Assembly: GCF_050624435.1 (NCBI RefSeq)
Contig: NC_134530.1
Location: forward strand, 145,430,721-145,494,720
Direction: 5' to 3'
Length of the DNA: 64,000 bases
Origin: Tenrec ecaudatus
Lineage: Eukaryota > Chordata > Mammalia > Afrosoricida > Tenrecidae
A model generated the notes under the pieces. It was not told the DNA's origin, made no database searches, and was given only the letters and a program-made list of their open reading frames with translations. The position numbers were made by a program, and so were the translations under genes. Positions 34,130 to 46,048 of the stretch are shown piece by piece (positions within the stretch are counted from its first letter, which is position 1; each line of letters opens with the position of its first letter).

Positions 34130-34760
34130 AAGCACGGTGCAATCAGAACAGTGCTTGGGAGAGGAGGTGGGGGAGAATCAGGGTGCCTGAGGCCACTAAA
34201 AATATACTTTCATGGCTCCCCCCCCCAACTTTTTGTTTACTTCTCAGGTTTCTTTACAGATTTAGTCTTCCCTTTTCAGCCAATAAATAAAGGAGTTCCT
34301 TAAGTCCTAATCATTTGATTTTCTCAAACTGTCCCCAAATGATTTCATTCATACCAATGGCTTCAATTGCTACCTATGCCCATTTTTATACTAACCAAAC
34401 ACTTAAATAATACTATGTATCAGGTATTATTCAGACTACTGTACAAATACTAATTTATTTAATTCTCTTAGCATCTATAACAATTATATACAGACAAAGA
34501 CTGATGTACAAAGAAAATAACCGTTTAGAAGTCGCACAGCTTGTAAAGGGTGGTACCAGGTACCAAATCCAGTTGGTCCAGCTCAAGAGTTCATTTATGG
34601 CCACATTGTGCTGTCCTTTGATTCATATATATCTCCAACTCAGATTTCTTCTTTGAGATCAGTACCTGCATATCCAAATGTGGCTCTTGTGTTTCTTAAA
34701 AACCCTTCCTTACCATGGCAGAAAGTTTGAATGGACAGTGCAATTGTCCATTTATAAAAA
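34130..34760. other. No gene recognised
   Basis: Unassigned sequence apart from a short C-run near 34219-34227. Confidence 0.5.
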
Positions 34761-34764
34761 ATCA

Positions 34765-34955
34765 ATTGCCATTATGTTTATTCCAACTCATAGCGCCCCT
34801 GTGGAGCGAGTAGAAGTGCCCTTGGGGGGGTCTCTGAGGCTGTGAATATTGGCAAGAACTGAACTTCATCTTTCAGGGAGCATCTGGTGCTATTGCATTG
34901 TTGTTTCTATGATTATCAGCCCAACTAGACATACTACACCACCAGGGCTCCTATC
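34765..34955 (-). mobile_element. AfroSINE
   Basis: Reverse copy: tail 'ccaactcatagcgcccctgt', middle 'gaacttcatctttcaggga' and head 'ctacaccaccagggctcc'. Confidence 0.85.
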
Positions 34956-35436
34956 TATATTACAATATCAGAGAGGAGTGAAAATAAGACCAAAATTAAA
35001 TTAGGACATATTGACAGATAGACATGAACCCTAAAAAAATCTATGGAAAGATGTTTTAATGTAACCCATCAGAGCAAAATTAAAATATAAATGTTTTAGT
35101 TTTAGAAAAAGTTCATTTGATATCAAACAAAATAAAATGCAAATTAAAGGAAAAATAACTATTTGGGGAGAAAATATAATATTGTGGTAGTTACACAACT
35201 TCATGTCAACTTAAAGGTATAGAAGTATAGGAGTGGAGTCTAGCATGTCAGTCAGGACACAGCATAATGGTACCTCCTTGTGGGTGTGGTCTTCTTTTAT
35301 GGAGGGCCCTGTAATTATGGCCCTCTCTCTCTGCCTTCATCTTTCTGCTTTGCAGTCACTTGGAGAGCTGAGGACCAAGCTTCTAGATCCACAATACTTT
35401 TCACCCACCAGCCTACTGTCTTCTGGCATTCTGCAT

Positions 35437-35438
<2 letters not shown>

Positions 35439-35496
<58 letters not shown>
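35439..35496. repeat. (GT)n microsatellite, about 29 units
   Basis: Uninterrupted GT repeat at the junction between the outer plus-strand LTR and the inner minus-strand LTR. Confidence 0.97.
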
Positions 35497-35498
<2 letters not shown>

Positions 35499-35867
35499 GT
35501 CTGGGCAGACTAGAGAAACAAATTCATGAACACATTCACACGTGTATAAGAAAGAGTTTTATATACAAGAGTAATTGAATATTCAGAAAGCATGTCATCC
35601 TAGTCCAGATCAAGTCCATAAGTCCCATATTAGCCCATATGCCTGACACCAATCTATAAAGTCCTCTTCAGACTCACAAAACACATGCAATGATGCCGAA
35701 TGCAGGAAGATCACAGGCCAGGATAGTCTTGTGGGAGGATAGTCTTGTGGATCCAGTGATGGTGGCAGCATCTCAGTGAGTCTCCACGTAGCCCCTCCAG
35801 ATCCAGGGCTTTCACTGCCATCAGCATAGCCCCATGTGTCTTGTTGGTAGAGAGTCTCTTAGGGAGT

Positions 35868-35930
<63 letters not shown>

Positions 35931-36097
35931 CTCTAGTCTCCAATGAGAAATACCAGGGTTCCCAGAATTCTCAGCAGAAAGCCAAGTCCACACAAAGGTC
36001 TCATTGGCTATGACGTGATTGACAAGCTAGACTCCACCCCTTCACTCTTAATCCTCAAACTAACAAATGATTATATAACTACCACAATGTGGTTGCA
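35497..36097 (-). mobile_element. ERVL-type LTR inserted in another LTR
   Basis: On the plus strand it reads ttagtctgggcagactagag at the left and 'tatataactaccacaa' at the right, the complement of a TGTGGTAGTTATATA start. The same family is seen at 47329-47822, 56388-56912 and 57765-58180. It contains a GA microsatellite. Confidence 0.85.
35870..35927. repeat. (GA)n microsatellite, about 29 units
   Basis: Pure GA repeat inside the inner LTR. Confidence 0.97.
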
Positions 36098-36609
36098 TGA
36101 GTCTTCAGAGGGACTTATGGACTATTATCAGACTATGGACTTGATTTAGACTGAGATGTATTCCTACTGGTAGACAAGTACTTCCTGATATAACATTTCT
36201 TTATGCATGTGTGACATATATATATATATGAATTTGTTTCACTGAATTTGTTTCTCTAGTCAACCCAGCCTAACACAAATATAAAAATATCTGCAAGAAT
36301 AGGATAGAAAAATACATATCTAAGGCTCAAAATGAGGGACAAAGATAAAAACTGAATGGGTAAAAAACAAAAAGCAAGAAGATAAAAATTATTTTACAAT
36401 GCAATCTCAAACATATGACAACTAAATAGATTATTGAAAAATGCAAAGAATGACTTTACAAACATACATTTGAGAAATTAACAGTTGAAGAAAAAGGAAA
36501 CAGGTGTATTACCAAATTCCAAACAGCTCTTCTACAATGAAGAGAATTAAGCTATTAGATATGTAAGTACTTTGCTCATCATCATAACCAAACAAAAATT
36601 TTTTAATTA

Positions 36610-36905
36610 CCATAAAGGTAATCCCAAATCAGACATAACAACCCTATATAGGGGTTTTCAAGACCATAAATCTTTCTGGAGGCAGATAGCTTAATCTTTC
36701 TGCTGTAGAGCATCTGATGTGCCTGAATCACTGTTTTGCTGTATAATTCACATTTTTAAAGCATATGTAGAAACCAAAAACCAAGCTAACTGCCTTTGAG
36801 TCAATTTTGACTCATAGTGCCCTTTATAGAATAGCGTAGAATCCCTACCTCGCCAATTTGGATTTACAAGACTTTAAATCCTTACAGAAGCAGACAGCCT
36901 TATGT
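36610..36905 (-). mobile_element. Two AfroSINE fragments
   Basis: Reverse copies at about 36610-36735 ('acaaccctatataggggttt', then 'atctttctggaggcaga') and 36776-36905 ('caattttgactcatagtgcc', then 'tttatagaatagcgtagaat'). Both are diverged. Confidence 0.65.
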
Positions 36906-37028
36906 GATAATTAGTTTTTTTGTGTGTGCCAACATGCCACCTGTAAGAAGATATGGTGGAGTTTAACCTGATAATCAGGTTGCAGTTGATGGCCTCATTT
37001 TGGAGGTGCCACCAAGATAAATGTAGAG
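36905..37028 (+). mobile_element. 5' piece of an ERVL-type LTR
   Basis: 'gtgataattagtttttttgt', 'cctgtaagaagatatggtgg' and 'caatcaggttgca'-like phrases match the start of the LTR at 55042-55599. The rest of the LTR is missing. Confidence 0.65.
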
Positions 37029-38515
37029 TAAACTTGAGTTCATGATAGTGGGGTGAAGGAAGCACCAAAGAGCTGGAGGAAAGTTGTGTGTTTCATTGGT
37101 GCTATACTGCACCCTGACTGGCTCATCTCTTCCCTGTGATCCCTCTGTGAGGGATGTCCAATTGTCTACAGATGGGCATTGGGTCTCCACTCCATGCCCC
37201 ACCCCACCCCACCCCCGGCCATTCACCTTGGGCATGGTTTTATTCTGGGTCTTAGATGACGGATACCTGATTCCCTCGACACCTCATGATCACACAGGCT
37301 GGTGTGCTTCTTCCATGCGGGCTTTGTTGCTTCCCAGCTAGAAGACCACTTGTTTATCTTCAAGCCTTTACGATCCCAGACGCCATATCTTTTGATAGCT
37401 GGGAACCATCAGCTTTCTTCACCACTTTTGCTTATGCACCCATTTTGTCTTCAGCAATTGTGTCAGGAAGGTGAGTATTAAAGAATGCCGAATTGTTAGA
37501 ACAAAGTGTTCTTATGTTAAGGGAGTACTTGAGCCAAGCCAAATGTCCATCTGCAACCTTAATTCTTAACATATAGATATGAGTACATAGTTCTATTCCC
37601 CTCTCATTATATATGTACATGCCTGTATTTACGCCTCTATAAATGTCCTTTGCCTCCTGGTTCTTTCCTCTATTTCTTTTTTTACTTCCCTCTTGTCCCA
37701 ACATGTTCGGCCTTCATTCGGGTTAGTAATTCCTCACTGCTACATTGCCCTTGATTGAGCCCCACTAGGCATCCTAGGACCTTCCTTCCATTGATTTTAG
37801 TTCCCTTGTTCCCTTGTCCCTGGGTTGGTCGCCCTTTCCCTTCCTTTCTCCCACCTCCCCTTTTCCCCAACCCCACCCCAAACCATTGGTCCTGTTTCTT
37901 TTCATCTCCAAATTATTTATCCAACCTATCTTATCTAGATAAACATGAAGATACATTAACAAGTGCAAAAACCAGGCAAAGCCAAATAAAACAATACAGG
38001 AAGTCAAAACCAAGAAGACAATAACAAGAGCAGGAAAACAAGAACAAAATAACAATAATAAAAAGAAAGCCACTGACAAAAATGGAAAGTCCTATAAATA
38101 GTTCAAGGCCTGTTTGTTGACCTTTACGAGTGTTTTCCAGTTGAGTCGGATGGGGTGCCACATTCTGTCTCCCAAGTGTATTTTTGGTATTCTCCGGGGG
38201 TTTCATCAGTCTGCTCCCCCTGCTGCTCAGCTGCATGCCCTCAGTGCCTCGCCCCAGTGTGATAGGACCCAACCATGCATTATTCCCACACTGTGTCTCC
38301 AGTGTTGTCCCCCACAGCGAGATGGTTTAGAGAAGGACGTCATGTCTTGTGGTGGGGCCGGCCCTATAGTCCTCTCTCTGCATTGTCTGCTCTGAGCATG
38401 AATATAGTCCTTGGGACTTGGGCCAGGATGTCCTCACCTCCCTCTCCATCCCTTTTAGTTTCTCTCCTGGGCTCTAATCAGATGTGCCCCTCTCCTCAAG
38501 CTATAGCCCCAGTGC
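37029..38515 (-). mobile_element. L1 3' UTR (sense part of an inverted L1 insertion)
   Basis: Reverse-orientation copy of the same L1 3' UTR, covering its beginning (complement of 'cactggggctatagcttgag' at about 38512) down to the 'tgatagtggggtgaagg' region. The last few hundred bases and poly(A) are missing at the left. It is joined head-on to L1 ORF2 sequence running the opposite way at 38520. Confidence 0.8.
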
Positions 38516-38519
38516 TGTC

Positions 38520-39165
38520 CTCTGAGTGCATTTTGCGACATCTAAAACAGATGGAAATTGAACTCCCATACTACCCAGCAATCCCTACTGGGCATATATC
38601 CAGAAGAGGCAAGAAACAAACCATGGCCAGACATCGGTGCTCCAATGTTCATTGTGACACATTTCACAATCACAAGGAGTTGGAAACAACTCAAATTTTT
38701 ATCAAAAGACGAATGGATTAAAAAACCCTGTGGTACATACATACATTGGAGTACTATGCATCCTTAAAATGCAGCAATGAACACATGAAGCACATTGCCA
38801 CATGGGATGAACTGGAGGAAATCTAGCTAAGTGAAGTAAGCTAAGTACAAAAGGACAAGTACAACATGAGTCCACTGAGGTAAGCTTAATTAAAAAAAAA
38901 ACGGGCTATAGGGGAAAAGCTACTGTATACATACATCCCTGGGGTGAGGCCCAACAACTATTTCAGGGACCAATCCAGGGATACATATGTTAGCCAACTA
39001 AATAAGAGGGGGGAAGAGAGAAAATAGGACATGGGTCTGGGCGCAGCAGGGCACTAACCTGCCCAAGGGGAGGATATTGTTTATATATCTCCACTGGAGA
39101 GGGAGAGACCGTTCTGGTGAATCAGTTGAAGCCTGGTCTCTCCCTCTTATTTGGTACCCTGTTTT
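38520..39165 (+). mobile_element. L1 ORF2 C-terminus plus start of 3' UTR, inverted
   Basis: Plus-strand frames give a broken L1 ORF2 end: ELPYYPAIP at the start, then KPWPDIGAPMFIVTHFTITR, SWKQLKFLSKDEWIKKPCGT and YIHWSTMHP. These match the known tail of mammalian L1 ORF2 (a PAIPLLGIYP-like turn, a WIKK motif and a MEYYSA-like end). Frameshifts separate them. Beyond about 38870 it continues into L1 3' UTR start sequence. Confidence 0.85.
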
Positions 39166-39228
39166 TGTTTTTTTATTGACTCATTGTAAAGATCCATAGC
39201 AAAGACATTATTTTGACCAGATTGATAA

Positions 39229-39237
39229 GAGAGAGAC

Positions 39238-39290
<53 letters not shown>
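39229..39290. repeat. (GA)n microsatellite
   Basis: GA repeat with two early interruptions (gacaga). Confidence 0.95.
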
Positions 39291-39295
<5 letters not shown>

Positions 39296-39299
39296 CAAG

Positions 39300-39820
39300 T
39301 AAACAAAATACAGGGGGGAAAGGAATTTATAAAATATAGCAAACGTTTCCTTTGAGGTTATTATGAACAACATATACAGTACTTGCTGGAACCTACTATA
39401 ATGATAGCCTACAATGATGTCTTGGTTTCTTTTTCTAAATTACAAAGTGTGAACTATATATTCTAGGCATTAAGAAAAGATTTGGAAAACTGCCAGATAA
39501 ATCAAAGGATATTATAAAGCATGATAGATCATTGACACAGTATCTAAAACAATGAGTTCAAAGAGCAATGAATGTGGGGATGGTTCACAACCATGTACTA
39601 TTTTGTTCTGTTATTCACAGTGTCACTATCATTCAGATGGACATTTCTAGTATAAATATAAAGTAAAATAAAAACTGAGGTAAAATGTCACCAGTAGATC
39701 TGTGAGGTCAACTAATTTCTCTATTATGGCCTCTTGGGACCTGGATATGTAGTTTTGTTAATTATTTGTAGACTGTCATTCAGCAAAGATATTGGTTAGT
39801 CTACTATGTAAATGTGGTGT
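39300..39820. other. No gene recognised
   Basis: AT-rich, no named feature. Confidence 0.5.
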
Positions 39821-39837
39821 TTAAAATCCCTCCAAGG

Positions 39838-39998
39838 GAAGGAGGGGAAAAAATGAGGAGCTGATGCCAAGGGCTCAAGAAGAAAGCAGGTGTTTTGAGA
39901 ATGATGGTGGCAACATATGTACAAATGTGCTTGACACAAATGATGTATGTATGGATTTTGATAAGAGTTGTATGAGCCCGTAATAAAATGATTTTTAA
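39838..39998 (+). mobile_element. Short L1 3'-end insertion with perfect target duplication
   Basis: 161 bp of the L1 3' end (gaggagctgatgccaagggc to 'cccgtaataaaatgattttt'). It is flanked by the 15-bp duplication aaaatccctccaagg at 39823-39837 and 39999-40013. Confidence 0.95.
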
Positions 39999-40029
39999 AA
40001 AATCCCTCCAAGGATTTGTCAATTATGTG

Positions 40030-40745
40030 TGTTAAGTTAGGTTCTTTAGAGAAGCTAAACCAGTCAATATGTAGATTAGTATATATTCAGTATGGATACA
40101 GATATATAGATATAGACATCTGGAAGACATTTATATTAAAGAAGTGGCTCTCACAATTATAGAAGTAAGTGAATCCAGTATGGTTCAAGTTCATGATTCA
40201 GATGCCAAGCTAGAGACTTTCCCTGACTCATGTAATTTCTGGGACTAATGTACCAGGAAGCAGAAAGACCAAGACAGCTGGAGTTTGAGTCAGATGTCTT
40301 CAAGACCAGCAAATCAGACTCGTGGCTGCTTAGTCAAAGGAACCCAAGATTGTCAGACAACATGACAGGCCTCTGATAGCTCCCAGGGTTTGCAAGCAAT
40401 AAGGCAGCCACTGGCTCAGGTCCAAAGAACCGGAGATCAATGGTACAGATGCAGGATACGGGCCAGCAAGAAAAGGGAAAAGGCTTCCCACAGAATTTAT
40501 TTAAATGGAGTAGGTCATATCCCCAAGGAAATTTTATTTCAATTCCGCTAAGTATATAAACTAATCAAGGAGGCTGCAGTACTCCTAGTCCTCTCACAAC
40601 TTCTTTGCTGTCCAGAGCAGATTACTACCATGCAGTTGATTATACTGTTTTAAGTCAAATCATGGGGACCAAGCTCTAACTGTCAAACCACTGAGAATCC
40701 TCACTGAGCCAAGGCAATACAGAATCTAACAATCACAGTCTATCC
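40030..40745 (-). mobile_element. ERVL-type LTR (3' LTR of a truncated provirus)
   Basis: Same family as 5697-6290: left end 'ttaggttctttagagaagct', internal 'gactcatgtaatttctggga'-like phrases, right end 'ccaaggcaatacagaatcta'. Minus-strand ERVL internal sequence lies just upstream (40960-41440), so this is probably the 3' LTR of that remnant. Confidence 0.75.
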
Positions 40746-40959
40746 TTTGTCAACTTGGCATCTGCATACATCTTCTTGAATCATACATAATCTCCATCCA
40801 AAGACAATAATAAGGTCATATTTTCACTTATCATGACATAACTAATACATGTGCAACAGAGAGCACACCCCATTTATATCTTAAACTTTATGAGTGCAGA
40901 ATAGAAATATTTGGTGTATACATACAAAGAGGATATACTCATAATTACAATCCTCATTT

Positions 40960-41440
40960 TTTGCCACTGAGTACACGACTGTAGCTAGTGTTTAGAATTA
41001 CCGTCTCCCACCACCCATTCCATACTCCCTTACCCTCAGCAATGTTCTCAGCTGGTTGTGTGGTTCTTTGTCTGGCAGGGTGACCTAAACTTTCATTCCT
41101 GAAAGATTTGGGCCATTAGTTGTAATGCCAGAATTGGGTTTCTGTAGTTTCCTATTTTCTTTACTCACAATACATGGTAGTACTAATACATCGAAGGAAC
41201 CTCCTGAATTCCAGACATACTCTAATTTGCCTCCATTATCTAATAACAACCTAATTTTCTCGTTGGTAATCTGGATGAACCCTATCCAATACAGCAACAA
41301 ACGTATTTGCCTGTTGATCCAGAGGCATGATTTGCCTAAAAGGTCTAGAATGTGTTCTAGACTCCCATTCAGTGGAGTCAGTGATATTTCCCTGGGTGGC
41401 TGGGCTCAGGGGAGAATTCCTCTGTTTGGAACTAAGACCT
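40960..41440 (-). pseudogene. ERVL dUTPase-region remnant
   Basis: The minus strand shows an open frame (41300-41085) resembling the dUTPase-like domain that class III (ERVL) elements carry after integrase. A shorter, similar segment occurs at the matching place in the provirus at 48443-55599. Stops and frame changes on both sides make it non-functional. Confidence 0.6.
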
Positions 41441-41454
41441 TATGATATTTAGAT

Positions 41455-41710
41455 TTTGTCTCAACATAATGAGAGAGGGTTTGCAGTGGTTTAGCAGTAA
41501 TCCTCCATCATGTGATCGAAAACAACATAATCAACTCGATGATGGGTTCTAACATAATCAACTCTGTGAGCAGGTAGCAGTTGTGGTGGGTTACAACCCC
41601 GTTGACCAAGTCAAGCCTTGATACTATTGGAGGAAAGACTCCTCTCAGGTGTAGCCTGCTCCATTTAAATCAGCCTCCATGGGAAAGCGAACCATAAGCT
41701 TTCAGTGGCC
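41455..41710. other. No gene recognised
   Basis: Contains a short direct repeat (ataatcaactc at 41526-41536 and 41552-41562). Not assigned. Confidence 0.4.
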
Positions 41711-41714
41711 AGTT

Positions 41715-42098
41715 TCTCATAAATGGACAGCCTATTCCTTCTTCCTATGGTGCTGGAGAAGATTATTGAAAGCCCCAGACTGCCAAAAGAACCGATAGAT
41801 GCCAGTTGCAGACCTACAATCAGAATGCTCCTTAGAGTCGAGATGGCAAGACTTTGTTCCATGTATTTGGGACATGCTGTCAGGAGAGAACAATCCTCGG
41901 TGAAGGATATCATGTTTAGCAAACTCAACAGGCAGCAAAGAGGAAGACTCTCAACAAGATGGACTGACAGGTGGCTGCAACAATGGGCTCACACGTAAGA
42001 ACAATTGTGAGGATGGCACAGGGCCGTTGCTCTGTTGTTCGTAGGGTTGCTATGAGTCGGAACTGACTCAATGGTACTGAACACAGCAACGGAAGAAC
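41715..42098 (+). mobile_element. RTE LINE 3' end and tail
   Basis: C-terminal RTE coding remnant ('gtatttgggacatgctgtca', the FGH motif region), followed by 'gtgaggatggcacagggccg' and a tail 'gggttgctatgagtcggaac' that is the same as an AfroSINE tail. Confidence 0.85.
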
Positions 42099-42104
42099 TT
42101 GTTA

Positions 42105-42430
42105 ACTTTTGCTGGGTATAGATCCTTGCTCTGGTTCTTGACCTTCTGCATTGTTGCCTGAGGATTCCAGGAGCAATCAGTGAACTTCCAACACTGTATT
42201 CACTTGACTTCACATCTACCAGTCAGTGGTCTTTCTGCTTCCGGGTTAATCAGCCCTTGTAGCTCTATGAGTCAGGAGGAGACTTCTAGTTTACCAATTG
42301 ACCTACAGACTGGAACCAGACTGAGCTTACCTGCTTCTACAACTGTGTGAGCCATTTCTTGATATAATTTCTTTCTATGTATACCCATAATAGTATCAAT
42401 TTTTTTTTCTTCTCTAGAGAACCCAGAAGC
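42105..42430 (+). mobile_element. MLT2-like LTR, 3' part
   Basis: Ends 'gtgtgagccatttcttgata', 'ttctatgtataccca' and 'ttctctagagaaccca', a typical MLT2/ERVL LTR ending. The 5' half is decayed. Confidence 0.6.
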
Positions 42431-42464
42431 CATTACTTGTTTGTCAGTTTGTCCTATTGTGGTA

Positions 42465-43512
42465 GCTTGTGTGTCTATATGATGCTGGAAGCTATGTCAC
42501 CAGTATTTCAAATGCCTTCAAGGTCATCTAAAGTGAATAGATTTCAGCAGAGCTACCAGAATAAGAACATGAAGAAAGAATAGGCTGCCCACTTCTGAGA
42601 AATTGGCCCCGAAAAATCTTATGAACAGAATCAAACCATTGCCAGATACTGAAAATCTTATAAAAAGAACCAGAACACTGACAGAGATAAGGCCAGAAGA
42701 TGAGCCCCTAAGATTGGAAAGCACCCAAAATATGACTAATAAGAGGTACCTTCTTAAAAGGGGATCGGCCATAAATGACATGGATGGAGTAAAGCCTGTG
42801 AGAGTAAAGCCTTCATTTGTTGATGGGGCATTACTCAGAACAGCTGCAAACATCAATTAATAATCAGAACCTGGAATGTACAAAGTATGACTCTAGGGTA
42901 ATTAGAAGTTGTAAAAAATGAAATGGACCGTGTAAAAATGGGCATTCTAGGCCTTGGTGAGCTGAAATGAACTGGTATTCATATTTTAAATCAGAAAATT
43001 ACATGTTTTATTATACTGGGAATGAAGCAATCCAAGAGAAATGGCACTACATTCATAGCCAAAAATGACATTTCAAAATCTATCTTGAAGTGCAATACTA
43101 TCTGTGATCGGATTGTATCTACTCACATTCAAAGAAATTCGACCAACACTATTATTCAAATTTATGCACGAACCATTAAAGCTAGTGATCAGTACATTGA
43201 AGAATTATACACATATCTTCAGTCTGAAATTGATCAAACATGCAATCAAGATGCATCGATAATTATCGGTGATTTGAATACAAAAGTTGCAAGCAGAGGA
43301 AAGAGTAGTAGTTGGAAAATATGGCCTTGGTGATAGAAATGAAGCCAGAGATTACATGATAGAATTTTACAAAGCCAGCGACCTATTTATCACACATACC
43401 ATTTTTTTCAACAAGACAAACGGTGACTATGAACACCTACTTCTCCAGATGAAATACACAGAAACAAAATTGACTACATCTGTAGGAAGAGATTACGGAA
43501 AAGCGAAATAAA
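42465..43512 (+). mobile_element. RTE LINE 5' part: leader and AP endonuclease
   Basis: Opens with RTE leader sequence; coding begins in the TWNVQSMTLG-like region at about 42870. The endonuclease is broken into blocks: NEMDRVKMGILGLGELK, then AIQEKW/QSKRNGTTFIAKND and DRIVSTHIQRNSTNTIIQIY ('IIQIYA', as in RTE endonucleases). After these come QDASIIIGDLNTKVAS (the IIGDxN active-site motif) and 'YGLGDRNEARDYMIEFYKAS' in another frame. It belongs to the same element as 43711-44442, 47040-47328, 47828-48442 and 55600-56180. Confidence 0.88.
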
Positions 43513-43516
43513 CCAA

Positions 43517-43705
43517 AGCCAAACTCACTGTCATTGAGTAAATGCTATAGTGACCCTATAGGACAGGGTAACATTGCCCCTGTGAGTTTCTGTGACTATA
43601 ATGCTTTACAGGATTAGAGGTCCCTGTCATTCTTTCACAGAACAGCTCCTGCTTTCCAACTGGTGGCAAGGAGCTCAGTGTTTAACCACTGAGCCACCAG
43701 GACTC
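43517..43705 (-). mobile_element. AfroSINE inserted in the RTE
   Basis: Reverse copy: tail 'atgctatagtgaccctatag', middle 'acattgcccctgtgagtttc' and head 'accactgagccaccaggact'. RTE sequence lies on both sides. Confidence 0.9.
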
Positions 43706-43710
43706 CTGGG

Positions 43711-44442
43711 AAGTTCAATATCAAGAGCTAAACCCAGGACAGGGACTGGCTGTGGAACAGATCATTAATTGCTCTTATGTAAGTTTGAGTTAAAGCTGAA
43801 GAAAATTCGAACAAGTCCACAAGAGGACAATTATAACCTTGAGCCTATCCCACCTGAATTTTGTGAACATCTCAAGAACAGATTTGATGCATTGAACACT
43901 AATGAGAAGAAAACATGATGAGCTGTGGGATGACACAAGAACAACAAACACTAAGACAGCAAAAGATCTTTTTAAAAGACAGAGAAGATGAAATGGATAT
44001 CAGAAGAGACTCTGAAACTTGCTCTTAATCCTAGAGTAGTTAAGGCACCTGGAATAAACTATGAAGTCAAAGATGTGAACATAAAGTTCAAAGGGCAGCT
44101 CAAGGAGACAAAGTAAAATATGTAAGATCTAGAATTAGAAAACCAGGAAGGAAGAACATACTCAGCAAATCTCAAATAGAAAGAACTGAGGAAAATAACA
44201 AACCTTGAGTTGCAATACTGATTCTATGGGCAAAATATTGAATAATCCAGAAAGCATCAAAAGAAGATGGGGAAAAAATACAGTCACTATACTTAAAAGA
44301 ACTAGTCATCATTCAACCATTTCAAGATGTTTCATAGCATTGGCCCAATATCCCCCTCTCAACATTTTTAAAAAAATTAGTATCAGGGGCTAATCAATGA
44401 CAATATTAACAGATGATAAAAAAGATATTCTAACATAAATTA
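43711..44442 (+). mobile_element. RTE LINE, segment between endonuclease and RT
   Basis: Frame-broken region with 'gatttgatgcattgaacact' and 'gagctgtgggatgacac', consistent with the RTE linker. It is cut at 44442 by the L1 insertion whose target duplication is at 44428-44442. Confidence 0.7.
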
Positions 44443-46048
44443 CATAAATCTACATATGTACAGGCCAGCATTTAGACCTGTATAAATATCCTTTGCCTCC
44501 TACTTCATTCCTCTATTTCCTTTTACTTTTCTCTTGTCTCGCTGTCTTGTTCAGCCTTCTTTTGGGTTTCAGTAATTTTTCTTGGTTATATTGCTCTTCA
44601 TCAAGTCCTTTCAGGCCTCCCACACCCTCCTCTCCATTGATTTTAGATCCCTTGTTGTTCCCTTGTCCCTAGGTTGGTTAACACCACTTCTTTTCCCCTG
44701 CCTCCCACTCACCCATGTCCCACAGAATGTGTCAGTCCCATTGTTTTCCCCTCCAGATTGTTTATCCTGTCTATCTTATCTAGATAGGCATGCAGAGAGA
44801 GTAATAAGCACAAAACAAGCTAAAGCAAAACAAAGCAACAAAAGAACGACCAAAAAGGAGAAAAGCCTATTAATCATTCAAGGTCTGTTTGGTGACCTTT
44901 AGGAGTGTTTTCTGATCGAGTCTGAAGGGGTGCCACACCCTAACCCCAAAGTCTATTTTTTTAATTTCCTGGGACTTCATTGCTCTGCTCCCATTGCTGT
45001 TCTGTTGCACACCCTTAGTGTTTCACCTCCGTATGGCGGGGTCAGATAGGGTACAATTTATATATGACAATGGGGAGATAGATCTACGTACATATATTTA
45101 TAGGTTTAGTATTAAGGTAGCAGATGGACACAAGAACACTTTGTTCTATTAACCTGGCATTCCATGATGTTCACCTTCCCAACACAATCACCAAAGTCAA
45201 AACAGGTGCATAAGCAAATGTGAAGAAAGTTGATGGTGCCCGGCTACCAAAAGATATAGCGTCTGGGGCCTTAAAGGCTCGAAGATAATCAAGCAGCCAT
45301 CTAGCTAAGAGCAACAAAGCCCACATGGAAGAATCAAACCAGCGTGTGTGATCATGAAGTATCAATAGAATCAGGTATCAGGCATCAACGACCCAGAACA
45401 AAAAAAATCATATGGATGTGAATGAGGGTAAGTGAGGAGTGGAGACCCAAAGCCTTTCTGTAGGCAACTTAATATCCCTTTAGGGTTGCAGGTTGGAGAA
45501 GAGCCAGTCAGGGTGCACTATAGCACCGATGAAACACAACTTTCCTCTAGTTCTTTAATGTTTCTCCCCTCCCACTATCATGACCTCAATTCTACCTTAC
45601 AAATCTGGCTAGACCAGAGCATGTACACAGGTACAGATAAGAGCTGGAAACCCAGAAAATCCAGGAGATACAAACTCCTCAGGACCAATAATGAGAGTAG
45701 CCATACCAGGAGGGTAATGGGAAGGTGGGGGGAGATAAGGGGAACCGATCAAAATGATATCATTATAACCCCCTCCCAGGGCAATGTACAACAGAAAAGT
45801 GGGTGAAAGGAGACATTTGTCAGTGTAAGACATGAAAAAAAATTATAAATTATCAAGGGTTCATGAGGGAGGGGGTTGGGAGAGGAAGGGGGAAATATGA
45901 GGAGCTGATATGAAGAGCTCAAATAGAAAATGTTTTGAAAGTGGTGATGGCAACAAATGTACAAATGTGCGTGACACAACAAATGGATGTATGAATTGTG
46001 ATAAGAGTTGTATGAGCCCCCAATAAAATAATTTAAAAAAAAAACACC
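44443..46048 (+). mobile_element. L1 insertion with inverted 5' part (twin priming)
   Basis: A single L1 3'-end insertion flanked by a 15-bp duplication (ttctaacataaatta at 44428-44442, ttctaccataaatta at 46049-46063). Its left part, 44443 to about 45055, is L1 3' UTR in reverse; the right part, about 45056-46048, is the directly following 3' UTR in sense orientation, ending 'cccaataaaataatttaaaa'. Confidence 0.92.

Larger units (their letters stand above)
35183..36285 (+). mobile_element. ERVL-type LTR, split by a second LTR
   Basis: Plus-strand LTR starting tgtggtagttacacaacttc at 35183 and ending 'tttctctagtcaacccagcc' then taacaca. It is cut at about 35440 and resumes at about 36098 ('gggacttatggactattatc'). 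Alignment with the fuller copy at 48443-48888 shows the same order of phrases, so this is one LTR opened by the minus-strand LTR at 35497-36097. Confidence 0.8.

Noticed and set aside
35233-35513. Open frames with Cys-Val repeats
   Set aside because: Produced by translating the GT microsatellite.
35870-39290. CRISPR-like repetition
   Set aside because: The repeats are GA/GT microsatellites without spacers, in a mammalian genome.
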